From NCBI GenBank assembly GCA_009667805.1, contig CM019063.1:61240881-61304880 (forward strand): a stretch of DNA of 64,000 nt. The letters run 5' to 3'. The position numbers were made by a program, and so were the translations under genes. Shown one piece after another: positions 1 to 10,362 of this stretch. Below the pieces are notes generated by a model. The model was not told where the DNA came from and did no database searches. It was given only the letters and a program-made list of their open reading frames with translations. The stretch's first letter is position 1. Each line of letters starts with the position of its first letter. The DNA is from Leptobrachium leishanense (lineage: Eukaryota; Chordata; Amphibia; Anura; Megophryidae).

Positions 1-955
1 TTCTTTCTTTCTTTAGCAAGAGAAAGGATGGTGCAGTGCTCGTATAGATAACCCACCCCCAAGGTGAATTAAATCACAAAGGGGTGAAACTTACAAAAAA
101 AAACAGGTTGGGAATTCTCTCTAGATGTATTGTCATACGTCATAAACCAGAGGGACGATTTTACATCAATATCATATAAAAAAGACAGAACAACATCTCA
201 TAGTGTGAATCCGTTGATAAAACGAATCGTGTTTCTTATATCGTATGTTATATCACTCACATTTCGAAGAGCGTCCGTGGATTCAGCGTGCGGGTATTTT
301 AGGGCATGCCCGTCTGCCACGGCCGCGTCAAAAACTTGATGTATCTTCGTTTCTCAAGAAAAACAGAAATAGTGCGGGATAGTGCAGATCATCTGTATAT
401 AAATTTTAAAACAATAGTGAAACAAGTCGCACTCACCCCACTGGAGCCTATAACCAGACTCAAAGTATATTCGCTGGAGGTTTGTAGTAATTCCGCCAAA
501 ACCTTATAAATGCACCTCAAAGAGGGAGGATCCCACCCGGATTAATGACTCAAAGGAGGAGAAAAAAAAGTGCAAATATTTTTTGAATTCTGGATCAACC
601 AGGTAAAAGTAATAAAAAATAATCGATAAAGAGTCCAGACGCGTTTCGCCCTACGTAACAACGAGCTTCATCAGTGGAACAAAACACCGTTTTGACTCTC
701 TTCGAAATGTGAGTGATATAACATACGATATAACAAATACGATTCGTTTTATCAACGGATTCACACTATGAGATGTTGTTCTGTCTTTTTTTACATGATG
801 TTGATGTAAAATCGTCCCTCTGGTCTATGACGTATGACAATACATCTAGAGAGAATTTCCATCCTGTTTTTTTGTAAGTTTCACCCCTTTGTGATTTAAT
901 TCACCTTGGGGTGGGTTATCTATACGAGCGCTGCACAATCCTTTCTCTTGCTTGG
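1..955. mobile_element. Foldback element with ~260-bp inverted arms (Penelope-like candidate)
   Basis: Positions about 13-271 and 693-955 are near-perfect inverted copies of each other, separated by a ~420-bp loop. For example, the arm sequence around 245-270 (atatcactcacatttcgaag) reappears inverted at about 698-725. The loop contains a hammerhead-like motif on the minus strand at 634-678. No protein is encoded; the short open frames here are chance. The left end of the element may lie outside the window. Inverted partial copies and a hammerhead motif are both known for Penelope-like retroelements, so I place it there by inference. It could instead be a DNA-transposon foldback. Confidence 0.7.
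634..678 (-). ncRNA. Hammerhead-ribozyme-like motif (copy A)
   Basis: On the minus strand the order is: stem I 5' strand TCCA, core box CTGATGA, one extra A, stem II strands GCTC and GGGC around an 11-base loop, box GAA, a self-complementary ACGCGT that can form a minimal stem III, C at the cleavage position, then stem I 3' strand TGGA. Stem I pairs TCCA with TGGA perfectly. The extra residue after CTGATGA departs from the consensus, but such an insertion is documented in one viroid hammerhead. The very short stem III is typical of hammerheads in Penelope-like elements, which act as dimers. Activity is inferred. Confidence 0.6.
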
Positions 956-1126
956 TTCTGTTTACGGTAGTTTTAGATCTACCATTATAGGTGTTCTAGC
1001 GACAGAGTTCAACTATATTATTTTTTTTTTTCTCTCTTCTAAGCGCCACAGATCTTCTATTTTCCATTCGTTCTTTCTTTAGCCTAGTCTTTTATTTTTT
1101 GTCATTATGGTGTATGTTGTACTGCT

Positions 1127-1330
1127 GCTGTGAGTTTTATTGCTGAGGAACTCTGTGATACGCACATACACACTGCACATTACTGTGAGTTTTATTGCTG
1201 TGGATCTCTGATATGCTCATACAAACTGCACATTACTGTGAGTTTTATTGCTGTGGATCTCTGATATGCTCATACAAACTGCACATTACTGTGAGTTTTA
1301 TTTCTGAGGAACTCTGTGACACACCCAATT
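1127..1330. repeat. Short tandem repeat, period about 54 bp, ~4 copies
   Basis: The segment tgtgagttttattgctg recurs at about 1129, 1183, 1237 and 1289, each copy followed by tctctgatatgctcatac-like sequence. The same unit occurs inverted inside the element at 61418-61788 (around 61617-61660), and a fragment lies near 56629. This suggests it derives from a dispersed repeat family rather than being a unique array. Confidence 0.7.
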
Positions 1331-1829
1331 CATGCTACAGTGTGCTATGACCGTTTCATCAAATCAAACCTTGAGAGCTTCTAGAAAAGTCATGGAAATT
1401 AGGGTCCCTCCAGAAGAGGTTTAATTGAAAGTGTGGTTTGTTCCACATGGAGATGAACATATGAACAGTGTGGTTTTTTTTTTATATATATATATTTTTT
1501 ACAACCTCCCTCAAATGAACTCGTCGCTAACTAGTCTCTTCTGTGAAAATTTCCCTTATGATTTCACATGACGTTACGATTTCCTTTAGTGACAGATCCT
1601 CTTCCAGGACCATTATGTTGTGCATCTGGGAGAGAGACGCGTTCTTGTACAATTCACACATGCTGCATTTCAAAACAAACAGGCCGGAGTCTGCACAATA
1701 GAAAAAGCCTGTTTGTTTGCTTTGTTTAGAATTTTTCCCATGACTTTGGCGTTAACCTGCATTAATTCTTCCTCCCCTCTCCTCCTCCTTCCACTAAACG
1801 GAATATGTTTCCTTTGCACTTCTGCTACG

Positions 1830-2460
1830 CTATTTTGACCAACCTTGGTAAAACAAGGCCTTAATCCAACATAACACGACCTCCTGATGGAGTTGAGTAA
1901 GTTTATCTGTGCAAAAACGCACCTATTTCGTCAGCTAGATGGAATTATTTGAAATTTGTGGCACATCCTGCAGAGTTCTCTCATCTCATGTCCTTATCTC
2001 ACCTCTCCTTTCATATCTACGGTTGAAGCCATCTGCCCACATCCACTAACGTCAAGCTGAGAAAAAAATGGTCAGGGAGGGAGGTTTAACCATGATGAGT
2101 GCGTTGACTGTTTGGACTTGTGGCATCCAAGGGAGTCTGTGAACTGTCACTGTGATGTCTTTTTGATGGAATGAAGTTTGAGTATCCTACAAGTCCGTCA
2201 TTCCATGGTGCAATATAATGAGCTGATTTAATATCGTAGCAAGGTGCAACATTTCGGTTCCTCTAGGAAACTTTATCAAGCAGACTTGATAAAGGTTCCA
2301 AGGTTGTGTTACGTTGGATTAAGGACTTGTTTTACCAAGTTTGTCAAATAGCGCAGCATATGCTCGATAAATGGGCGGTTCCAAGGGGAACTGAAATGTT
2401 GCACCTTGTTCCAATAATAAATCGTCTCTTGTTTTATTGCACCATAGAGTGACCGGCTCT
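1830..2460. mobile_element. Foldback repeat, decayed, related to the Penelope-like candidates
   Basis: Two inverted pairs are visible. Sequence 1836-1876 matches the inverse of 2298-2352 (lead text accttggtaaaacaag), and 2204-2290 matches the inverse of about 2365-2452 (aaggtgcaacattt). Each inner arm carries a hairpin followed by a GAAATGTTGC-like box, at 2235-2290 on minus and about 2363-2405 on plus. This resembles the hammerhead-like loci elsewhere in the window but lacks the CTGANGA core. No coding sequence was seen. Confidence 0.5.
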
Positions 2461-3226
2461 TGTGTTTAATACCCAAGCTGTTGCTGGGACGGCTGCCTGG
2501 CTGGAACCCTGGTATTTCGTGTGGTGGTTTTTTTTTTTTTGTACTTTAGTTGTAATTTTTCACTAAAGTCCTCCACAAAAGGACGTCTGGCCTACACAAA
2601 CCTCAAATGTTTGACATACATATCCCTCTCACCCCATTGTGTCAATGTTCCAACTCTCTCTCACCATCGTGTCTCTGCCCACTCATTTCACCCCCATTGC
2701 ACCTTTGCTCTATCCATCTCTAAATTAGAGGACCTTGGTGCTGACGTAGTTGAGGTTTCACTAAATCTACTTTAAGGAGGATATGCTATAAATACAGAAA
2801 AACTATTTTTCAACCTTCGATGGATGAAAATCATCTATTTATACATTTCTGTCCACCAATAGAATGATCGAAAGACCCAAGTGTCACACATTCAAGAGAG
2901 GCTGGATCTCCTACCGGTCTAGAGCTTGTGGACTACTACACAAGGTGGGGGACCCACGTTCCATCTTGACCCTTTCTAAGGAAACTTTTCAGCCTTGAAA
3001 GCTTTAACTCTGAGACTTCAACCCTGAGCTTTATGGACAGGTGAGACAGGAACCAGAATCTTCCCTTTTCAATAAATATTCTAGAGTCCAAATGGCAGGT
3101 CTTTTTTCAATGGTCTTGTCCTATTGACCTGAAAAACTCAGTCATGTCTGGACTGGGATATATTCCACTCCAAAACACACTGGTTCGGTGCTAACCAGAG
3201 CACTAGTTGAACAACTCTTTAGAGGT
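2461..3226. other. No recognisable feature
   Basis: This stretch holds no recognised gene or repeat boundary. A poly-T run lies near 2529. The short open frames have no recognisable domain. Confidence 0.5.
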
Positions 3227-3229
3227 TAA

Positions 3230-3479
3230 GGCCAGTGTCAGATGAGCGTTCTTCAGAGTGGAAGGAACGTGACATCCGTCTGGCTACCTTGAGCGTAGTT
3301 AGTGCGCTCAGCACTACAAAGCTTGATTGTCCTATGGGGGATCGTGCTTTGTAGCCCTGTCTACGTCCGTCATAGCTTTTCGACAGGACTGCTTTCAGCA
3401 CGTCTTGCGCGCACAACTAGTGCGCTCGCTACAACGTGTGGCCCGCTCTGTTGAACCGCCACAAAGCTGCGACGGATGC
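3230..3479. mobile_element. Harbinger-type MITE, truncated copy
   Basis: The left end is preceded by TAA (3227-3229) and starts GGCCAGTGTCAGATGAGCG, matching the terminal repeat of the copies at 9318, 11679, 45744, 47873 and 61977. The interior matches the inverted interior of the 47873-48211 copy (gtggaaggaacgt, gttagtgcg, and aagcttgat against aggcttgat). The right terminal repeat is missing where 54-bp satellite monomers begin at about 3478. Confidence 0.65.
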
Positions 3480-3821
3480 AGCATATGAATCCGCACACTG
3501 CCGGGTAGCGCCTCTCTGCAAAATAATTCAGCATATGAATCTGCACACTGCCGGGCAGCGCCTCTCTGGAGTATAATTAATGCAGCATATGAATCTGCAC
3601 ACTGCCGGGCAGCACCTCTCATGAGATCAATTCATTGATTAGAATCGATTCATTTTTTGATCAGTTTGTTTTTCATTTTTTATGAGTTAGAATTATTGCA
3701 GCATATGAATCCACACACTGCTGGGAAGTTCCCGCCTGGCAGTGTGCGTATTCATATGCTGCATTAATTATACCGCAGAGAGGCGCTTCCCAGCAGTGTG
3801 TGGATTCATATGCTGTATTAA
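3478..3821. repeat. 54-bp satellite, left block with inverted monomers
   Basis: Three monomers in minus orientation run from about 3478 to 3618, containing gcagcatatgaatctgcac and gcgcctctctg. A unique AT-rich spacer (3619-3695) follows. Then comes a head-to-head pair: minus monomer 3696-3727 and plus monomers from 3735. The last plus monomer is cut at its TTAA (3818-3821) by the inserted element at 3822-5020 and resumes at 5021. The inverted arrangement implies rearrangement as well as tandem growth. Confidence 0.8.
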
Positions 3822-5020
3822 CCACTTCACTGCTAAGGACGCGCTCAGCGTGTCCAACCGCAGGTAACGTTCCTTGCGGTGGACGCGCTGAGCGCGTCCT
3901 CTCTTTGGGGCCAGCGTTCGGTCGGGTTCCAGCCGATCGCTGGCCCCCCTGGTGCGGGCTGACATCCTCGATGTCAGCCCAGCACCCGGAACCGCCGCCG
4001 GAGTAATTAGGTGTCATCGCGGGGGCGCGATGACACCTAATTCAGGCGCCCCCCCCGCATGTGCGGAGGAGGCGCCTGAAAGGGAAGGGGGGAGGTCCTT
4101 CGGACCTCTCTCCCTCCCGATCGGCGACGTGCAGGGGGTTAACCCAGGCACCGTTTGGAAGGGCACAGCCTGCCCTTCCAAATGGTACCTGGCATTAACC
4201 CCATGGGGGCCGGATCACGAATCAGCGCCGAAAAGCGCCGGTTCGTGATCCTTTACCCGGAGCTGGCCGACATCTTGGATGTCAGCCAAGCTTCCGGGAA
4301 TGCCCCCTGAGACCTGGCGTCATCGTGCATAGCACGATGACGCCAGTCCTGGAGTTAACCCCTAACTGCCACCAATGGTGGAGATAGGGGGTTCCAATGA
4401 ACCCCCTATCTCCCGATCCGTGGCAGTTAGGGGTTAATGTTTGGTATTGTTGGATCGGCCAGAGCATGGCCGTTCCAACAATACCAAACATGAGTATAAA
4501 AATTAAAAAAAAAAAAAATTTAAAAAAAATAAACAAGTTTTTTTTTTTCTTTTTTTTGGTTTGTTAATGCAGCAATATTGTTCCCATTTCAATTATAATG
4601 TGAACAATGATGCTGCACTAACGATTTTTGTATGCGGTGCGTTTGTTAAAAATCGTGTAATTTTCCCCAAAAAAAAAATGTAACGAGACCCCATCTCTAA
4701 TTTTTTTAACAAGCGCACCCCATACAAAATATAACCGCAATTGCTCGCATGTTAAAATGTGAAAAAAAACACTTTACACGTTGTAAATTATTGAAAATTC
4801 ATATTTTATTGCATTTTTTGTTATAATATACAGACAGGTCATGACGTATACATATAATAAGAACATATTATGAATCTGCCGAGTCTGACGGAAAGAACGA
4901 TATATAATATGTCTGGGTCATATACTAAAATAAGCCTTCAAAACGCATTTAAACATGATGAGCAAAATCTGTAAAAATGAGCTCCGCACAGAGGCGGGAA
5001 AAGTCTCAGCAGCGAAAGGG
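3822..5020. mobile_element. TTAA-flanked piggyBac-like MITE built from consecutive hairpins
   Basis: TTAA at 3818-3821 and TTAA at 5021-5024 flank the insert, and removing it restores a normal satellite monomer (gctgtaTTAATTATACCGC). Its ends are CCACTTCACTGCTAAGG and, inverted, CCCTTTCGCTGCTGAG, as expected for piggyBac-like termini. The interior is a row of separate GC-rich inverted repeats at about 3836-3901, 3911-3937, 3950-3990, 4004-4043, 4043-4079, 4091-4108, 4132-4200, 4210-4252, 4256-4298, 4314-4346, 4353-4436, 4438-4491, 4565-4620 and 4625-4730. No transposase is encoded. Confidence 0.75.
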
Positions 5021-6371
5021 TTAATTATACCGCAGAGAGGTGCTTCCCCGCAGTGTGTGGATTCATATGCTGCATTAATTATACCGCAGAGAGGCGCTCC
5101 CCAGCAGTGTGTGGATTCATATGCTGCATTTATTATTCTACAGAGAGGCACTTCCCCGCAGTGTGTGGATTCATATGCTGCATTAATTATACTGCAGAGA
5201 GGAGCTTCCCAGCAGTGTGTGGATTCATATGCTGCATTAATTATACCGCAGAGAGGTGCTTCCCAGCAGTGTGTGGATTCATATGCTGCATTAATTATAC
5301 TGCAGAGAGGCGCTTCCCAGCAGTGTGTGGATTCATATGCTGCATTAATTATACTGCAGAGAGGCGCTTCCCTGCAGTGTGTGGATTCATATGCTGCATT
5401 AATTATACCGCAGAGAGGCGCCGCCCAGCAGTGTGTGGATTCTTATGCTGCATTAATTATACTGCAGAGAGGCGCTTCCCAGCAGTGTGCGGATTCATAT
5501 GCTGCATTAATTATACTGCAGAGAGGTGCTTCCCGGCAGTGTGTGGATTCATATGCTGCATTAATTATACTGCAGAGAGGCGCTTCCCAGCAGTGTGTGG
5601 ATTCATATGCTGCATTAATTATACCGCAGAGAGGCGCTTCCCAGCAGTGTGTGGATTCATATGCTACATTAATTATACCGCAGAGAGGCGCTTCCCAGCA
5701 GTGTGCGGATTCATATGCTGCATTAATTATACCGCAGAGAGGCACTTCCCAGCAGTGTGTGGATTCATATGCTGCATTAATTATACTGCAGAGAGGCGCT
5801 TCCCAGCAGTGTGTGGATTCATATGCTGCATTAATTATACCGCAGAGAGGCGCTTCCCAGCAGTGTGTGGATTCAAATGCTACATTAATTATACCGCAGA
5901 GAGGCGCTTCCCAGCAGTGTGCGGATTCATATGCTGCATTAATTATACCGCAGAGAGGCACTTCCCAGCAGTGTGTGGATTCATATGCTGCATTAATTAT
6001 ACTGCAGAGAGGCGCTTCCCTGCAGTGTGTGGATTCATATGCTGCATTAATTATACTGCAGAGAGGTGCTTCCCGGCAGTGTGTGGATTCATATGCTGCA
6101 TTAATTATACTGCAGAGACGCGCTTCCGAGCAGTGTGTGGATTCATATGCTGCATTAATTATACCGCAGAGAGGCGCTTCCCAGCAGTGTGCAGATTCAT
6201 ATGCTGCATTAATTATACTGTAGAGAGGTGCTTCCCAGCAGTGTGTGGATTCATATGCTGCATTAATTATACCGCAGAGAGGCGCTGCTCGGCAGTGTGC
6301 AGATTCATATGCTGCATTAATTATACTGCAGAGAGGTGCTGCCCAGCAGTGTGTGGATTCATATGCTGCAT
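5021..6371 (+). repeat. 54-bp satellite array, about 25 monomers
   Basis: Head-to-tail 54-bp units contain gcagagaggcgcttcccagc, gtgtggattcatatgctgc and attaattatac. Variation is small: cag or cgg before tgtg, cggattc for tggattc, and rare tcaaatgctac. Because 54 is divisible by three, the array stays open in several frames on both strands, which produces long repetitive open frames. These have no start context or domain and are not genes. The array is the right half of the satellite interrupted at 3822-5020. Confidence 0.9.
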
Positions 6372-6470
6372 TGAAACCTATGGGTTAAAAAGCCTTGTTT
6401 CTTTAAAAAAAAGTTGGAAACCTAAAATTTCACCCAAAAGATGCCTAGAAAATCCAAAAAGAATAATTAA
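6372..6470. other. Unique spacer between satellite and Kolobok-like element
   Basis: About 100 bases of A-rich sequence hold no recognised feature. The segment ends in TTAA (6467-6470), the left target-site copy of the following element. Confidence 0.5.
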
Positions 6471-7028
6471 AGGGATACTCTAGGCAACATGACCACCTAA
6501 GTATGCCCTCTTCTTTGCTCCCCCCTCCACTCAGCCGATCGGCTGAAACAGCTGAGAGGCGCGGAGGACTTTACTCCGCCCTCCCAGCTGTCAGTCAGCA
6601 GAGAGGGATTTGTATTTCCCGCTTCTGCTGACTATTGCCGAATAGGAGACGTCATCGCGCTTTCAGCGCGATGACGTCTCCAACTCGCCGCAGTAGCTGG
6701 CGGCAGCGGCTGAGATTAGTGTTGCGTGCATCCTCTTGCGTGTAACACTAATTGAAGAAGGTGGAGCCGGGAGGAAGCCTGCTGATTGGCTGGTTTACGT
6801 GAGAGGCACGCATGCGCGCTTCTCACGTAAACCATTAGCCAAGTTGAAGAGTTACCACGACGGGAGCGGAAGAGGAGGGAGGGGAGTATGTAAAAAAAAA
6901 AAACACAGTTGGAAACGAGTGTTTTTTAGGGTAAGTATTACATTAAAAATACTGAATAACTAGGTAGGGCAAGAAGTATAATATAATGTAAAAAAAGGGG
7001 GTGTGTGATTTTAGCCTAGAGTGTTCCT
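6471..7028. mobile_element. Kolobok-like non-autonomous element, TTAA target
   Basis: TTAA at 6467-6470 and 7029-7032 flank inverted ends AGGGATACTCTAGGC and, from the right, AGGAACACTCTAGGC (12 of 15 match). TTAA targets with purine-G starts are typical of the Kolobok superfamily. The interior has hairpins at 6648-6681 (gagacgtcatcgcgc and its inverse) and 6786-6842 (ggtttacgtgaga and its inverse). A splice-donor-like gggtaagtatt lies near 6929-6939. No transposase is present, so the element would depend on one encoded elsewhere. Confidence 0.75.
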
Positions 7029-7059
7029 TTAAGTAATGTACATCCCATTCTTAAATAAG

Positions 7060-7307
7060 CGATAACAAACAAAATAAGTCATTAAAAAAGCGAAAAACCA
7101 ACTGAGCCGAATCAACTGAAGTGAGCCGGATCGTCAAAATGATCCGAATCATCAAAATGACCCGAACAATCGAAACGATCCGAGATTTCAAATTGATCTG
7201 AAATTTCAGGTGGTCGATATTTCGTTTTCGGAAATGCTCCCGAACCACGAAAATGGTGAATTACCATCCGAATTTCAATTCGGAACGAAACTAATTGCAC
7301 ATCTCTA
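7060..7307. mobile_element. hAT fragment, right end, same family as 24473-25187
   Basis: The segment ends gcacatctcta, identical to the right terminus of the hAT element at 24473-25187. The preceding sequence repeats the gatccga and aacgatccga-like text of that element's interior. The left terminus is not found, so the copy is truncated. Confidence 0.5.
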
Positions 7308-7399
7308 GTAGAAAGTAACCAGACAACCTATAACACAATCATCTCTGCTAATCCTCTGGTTCGGGGGGGATTTGGGTGAATTCCACAGGGAAAACCCAC

Positions 7400-8450
7400 A
7401 AGTGGCAATTTATTTTATTGTAATTTAACTATTTACAGAGGGAGTGAACTCTATTTGTGGGCATGTTGAAGCGTGTGTATCATCCAAAAATAGACATGTT
7501 ATTGTTGGATGTTTGCCGATACATGGAAGGTGCCTTTTATTTGTAGAATGTCCCAACCAATGTTTTTTTGTTTGAGCATAATGAGACCTTTTCACAAAGC
7601 GCTGAATTCTAAGGCAATTTCGCCCCATTTCAGCTGACTTTGGCGATTCCATTTTGCCGAAAATACAGTGAATTCACTGTTTAGTAAATGGTCATCGTAT
7701 TTTGCTGAAAATTGAGTCGCCGAAACCGTTAACGGACGTTTGCGAAAAACTGCTGAATAACCACCGAATTGTCATCGGTCAGTTCCATCGACCTGGAGAA
7801 AGGAGGAAAAATAAAAAGTCTATTCTCCGAATAGGAGGTTAAATCAATAATCATGTAGTAAAAATGTGTCTATGTAATACAATAAAAGGTCTTTAAAAAA
7901 AACTAATAAAATGGTCTGTTACAAAATAAAAAAAACTTATTTTTAAAATGAACACAGCCAAAAATGTCTTTTAAAAGATTAAAAATAGTTTTTGCAATAA
8001 AAAGGTAATTTTTTAAAAAAAAATACTAATTTTTTTTTACATTGCAACCAATGGTATATACCTTTTTAAACCTTTTTAAATGGACACACCAAAAAATCTG
8101 GCCATTTCGCCAAAATTTCAGTTCAATTCGTCACACTGAAAAGACAAATCGCAGGTTTCAAATGGGACAAATTCGGTGCTGCCCAATTGCCTTTCGCTGT
8201 CCTTTCGTCTGCATTAAGGGAATTGTCAACTTTGTGAATAGGCGAATTGACCCAAAATTGCACATAATGGTGAAATTCACCGGTCGGTGCAATTCAGTGG
8301 CAAATTCTGAGGTTAGTGAATATTTTGTTCTTCCGCTGTTGGAATGGAATCGAGCCCTTGATTGGTTAGTTATTGGCAGATTTTTTTTCCGGGGGGGGGG
8401 GGGGTGGACATTCGTTGCAGCCAATATTTTTTTACAAAATATTAGCTGAT
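7400..8450. repeat. Degenerate long-MITE family (AGGGTTATTCA family), copy 1
   Basis: The sequence matches the copies near 21950, 32071, 43290, 56690, 59711 and 61331 in a shared vocabulary: cttttcacaaag, gaattcactg, tcatcggtcagttcc, a gaataggaggttaaatcaat block, an A/T-rich centre, then aattcgtca and gtgaaattcaccggtcggtgc. The text also contains direct and inverted repeats. Ends are not clear here. No coding function is seen. Confidence 0.45.
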
Positions 8451-8574
8451 TTAGTCAAAAATTGCCATAGCAGATTTTTCGAAATCTGTAGCTGGTGCAT
8501 AGAAAAGTTGGCTGGTAATAAAAGAACCAAAAAAGCTTATTTTCAGCCAGTACCATACCGATTTGTTTCTTTAA

Positions 8575-9029
8575 CCCCCTTCACTACAAGTGATTTTCCA
8601 AAAAAAACATTGTCAGAAACCAGTGTTTTTTGTTTTTTGGTAAAATCACTTTTAATTAATTTTACAGTAATAACTATTACTGTAAATAACCTATTTGGCC
8701 AGTAGATGGCGCCATCTACTGCCAAATTGAGTTAGAGGTTTGAGCTGCAGGTCTTATTGTTTTTTTCTCTCCCTGCATCGGCTGCTGAAAGCCCGATATT
8801 TCTGAGCTTTCATCAGCTGATTTTACAATTTTAGCTCTTTGGGCATTATGCCCACAGGGCTAAAACTTTGGGGTCACCTTCCGCAGCCCAAAAGCAAACA
8901 AAATTCAATTTCAGAAAACTAATTTTATTTGCTTTTGGGCCGCAGATCTGAAAATTGAGATATCTCGCTATTGGGGCACCAGATGGTACCTTTGAAGCCT
9001 GAGAGATCTCGATCTTGGTAGTTAAGGGG
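8575..9029. mobile_element. TTAA-flanked piggyBac-like MITE, hairpin-rich
   Basis: TTAA at 8571-8574 and 9030-9033 bound inverted ends CCCCCTTCACTACAAG and, from the right, CCCCTTAACTACCAAG. The ends match those of the element at 3822-5020 and the left end at 24386. The interior again consists of successive hairpins: aagtgattttcc with its inverse (8587-8652), an exact palindrome TAGATGGCGCCATCTA around 8703-8718, and agcccaaaagcaaa with its inverse (8884-8945). It is non-coding. Confidence 0.7.
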
Positions 9030-9317
9030 TTAAACAAGTCTCTTAGAAAATGCCAATGTGTAGTAAAAGATTTCAATCTTACTCCCCCTATTACTCGCCC
9101 TTGAAGATCCATTTATCAACACCTTTTAGCATTTTTGGGGAAATCTGCATACGGATAAATTCAGATTGAATCACTTCATTGAAAAGTATAGCCGTGAGAG
9201 CCGATATTTGATCAGACGTTTTATCCGGAACCGAAATACTGCGAGCCCGAATCTGAATCTCTAACCTGAAAAATGGCCAAAAAGAAAACCGCCAAAAAGC
9301 TGCCGATTTCAGCCATT

Positions 9318-9647
9318 GGGCCGAATTAAATTAAGCTTATGTGTTCCCGTACTGACTTGCCTCCCGGTGTCGCTTCGACAGGGCCAGCCACATGCTGTAG
9401 CGTGCGCACGATTGCGTGCGCTACAGCGGGCGTGCTGCGGCCGTCCTGAAAGTCTCCCTGTTGAAACGTTATGACACGCATTCGACGGGGCTGCAAAGCG
9501 CGATCCTCCATAGGATCGCACCTTGCAGTGCTGAGCACACTAACTGCCCTCAGTGAGGTGGCCAGACGGACGCAGAGTGGAAGGAACATTCACTCTCATG
9601 GACATTCCTTCTGCTCTGCAAAACGCTCGTCTGGTCTGACCCCGGCC
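9318..9647. mobile_element. Harbinger-type MITE, left end decayed
   Basis: The right end reads gctcgtctggtctgaccccggcc followed by TTA (9648-9650), the terminal repeat of the family. The interior (gtactgacttgcctcccgg, cggggctgcaaagcgcgatcc) closely matches the copy at 47873-48211. The left 20 or so bases have lost the terminal repeat. Confidence 0.65.
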
Positions 9648-10362
9648 TTATGCCCTAAAGTATGATAGTGGACAGAGAGTAGAAAGGTGGGGTTAATTAT
9701 CCAGGATTATTGTCCATCGTATCCCACCATATCTGACCACCTTCTGTGTGACATCCACCACTCTTCCCATTGCTTTCTAGTCCTGAGTATAAAGTCCTAT
9801 CGTCTCCTGCTAATTTCTCATCTATTTAATTTATCATTTTTTCTTTTCCTCCACATTTTTCTTGTAATGTCATCCATCTCCCTCCTCTCCTCCGTGAGTG
9901 AATGAGCCATATGTCTGCTTGAATGGAAGACATCTGTTCTCGTTCGCAATAGGTTTATTCTTGACCTGAATGTGAAGTTCAAGACAGTATATGGAAGCGG
10001 CTGGTACATTGCGCAGCTTCTTTCAGACAAGACCTCAGCTGCCTCCTGAATCGCAGACAAGTCCCCGAAAAACCCTTTTATTACATTTGCTGAGCAAGAC
10101 GCCTATGATCGATCACAATTATTCGAAAGCGCCAACATATTCCGCATTGCTAACTAAGAAACATGTTTGACGCACCAAGAACGATGGGGAAAAAAGGATC
10201 TTGCTCCAGTGAGCTTACAATCCAAGAGGGGGGAGGACACACAGTGGTGAGGGTAAATAGCAGAGTATGAGAAGTAATGGCAGCTGTGTGGAAGATGGAT
10301 CAGGAAAGGTACAACATGGGGGGGATTATAGAGTGAGCTGATAGGTTCTTTGAGACATTTTA

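Noticed and set aside
2235..2405. Hammerhead-like boxes in the 1830-2460 foldback
   Set aside because: A hairpin and GAAATGTTGC box are present, but the core reads CTTGATAAAG or CTCGATAAAT, lacking the essential CTGANGA, so it is not a hammerhead as it stands.
4955..6483. Open frames of 422 and 476 codons, and long ones on the opposite strand
   Set aside because: They run through the 54-bp satellite, whose period is a multiple of three, so several frames stay open together. The predicted proteins are pure 18-residue repeats with no domain.
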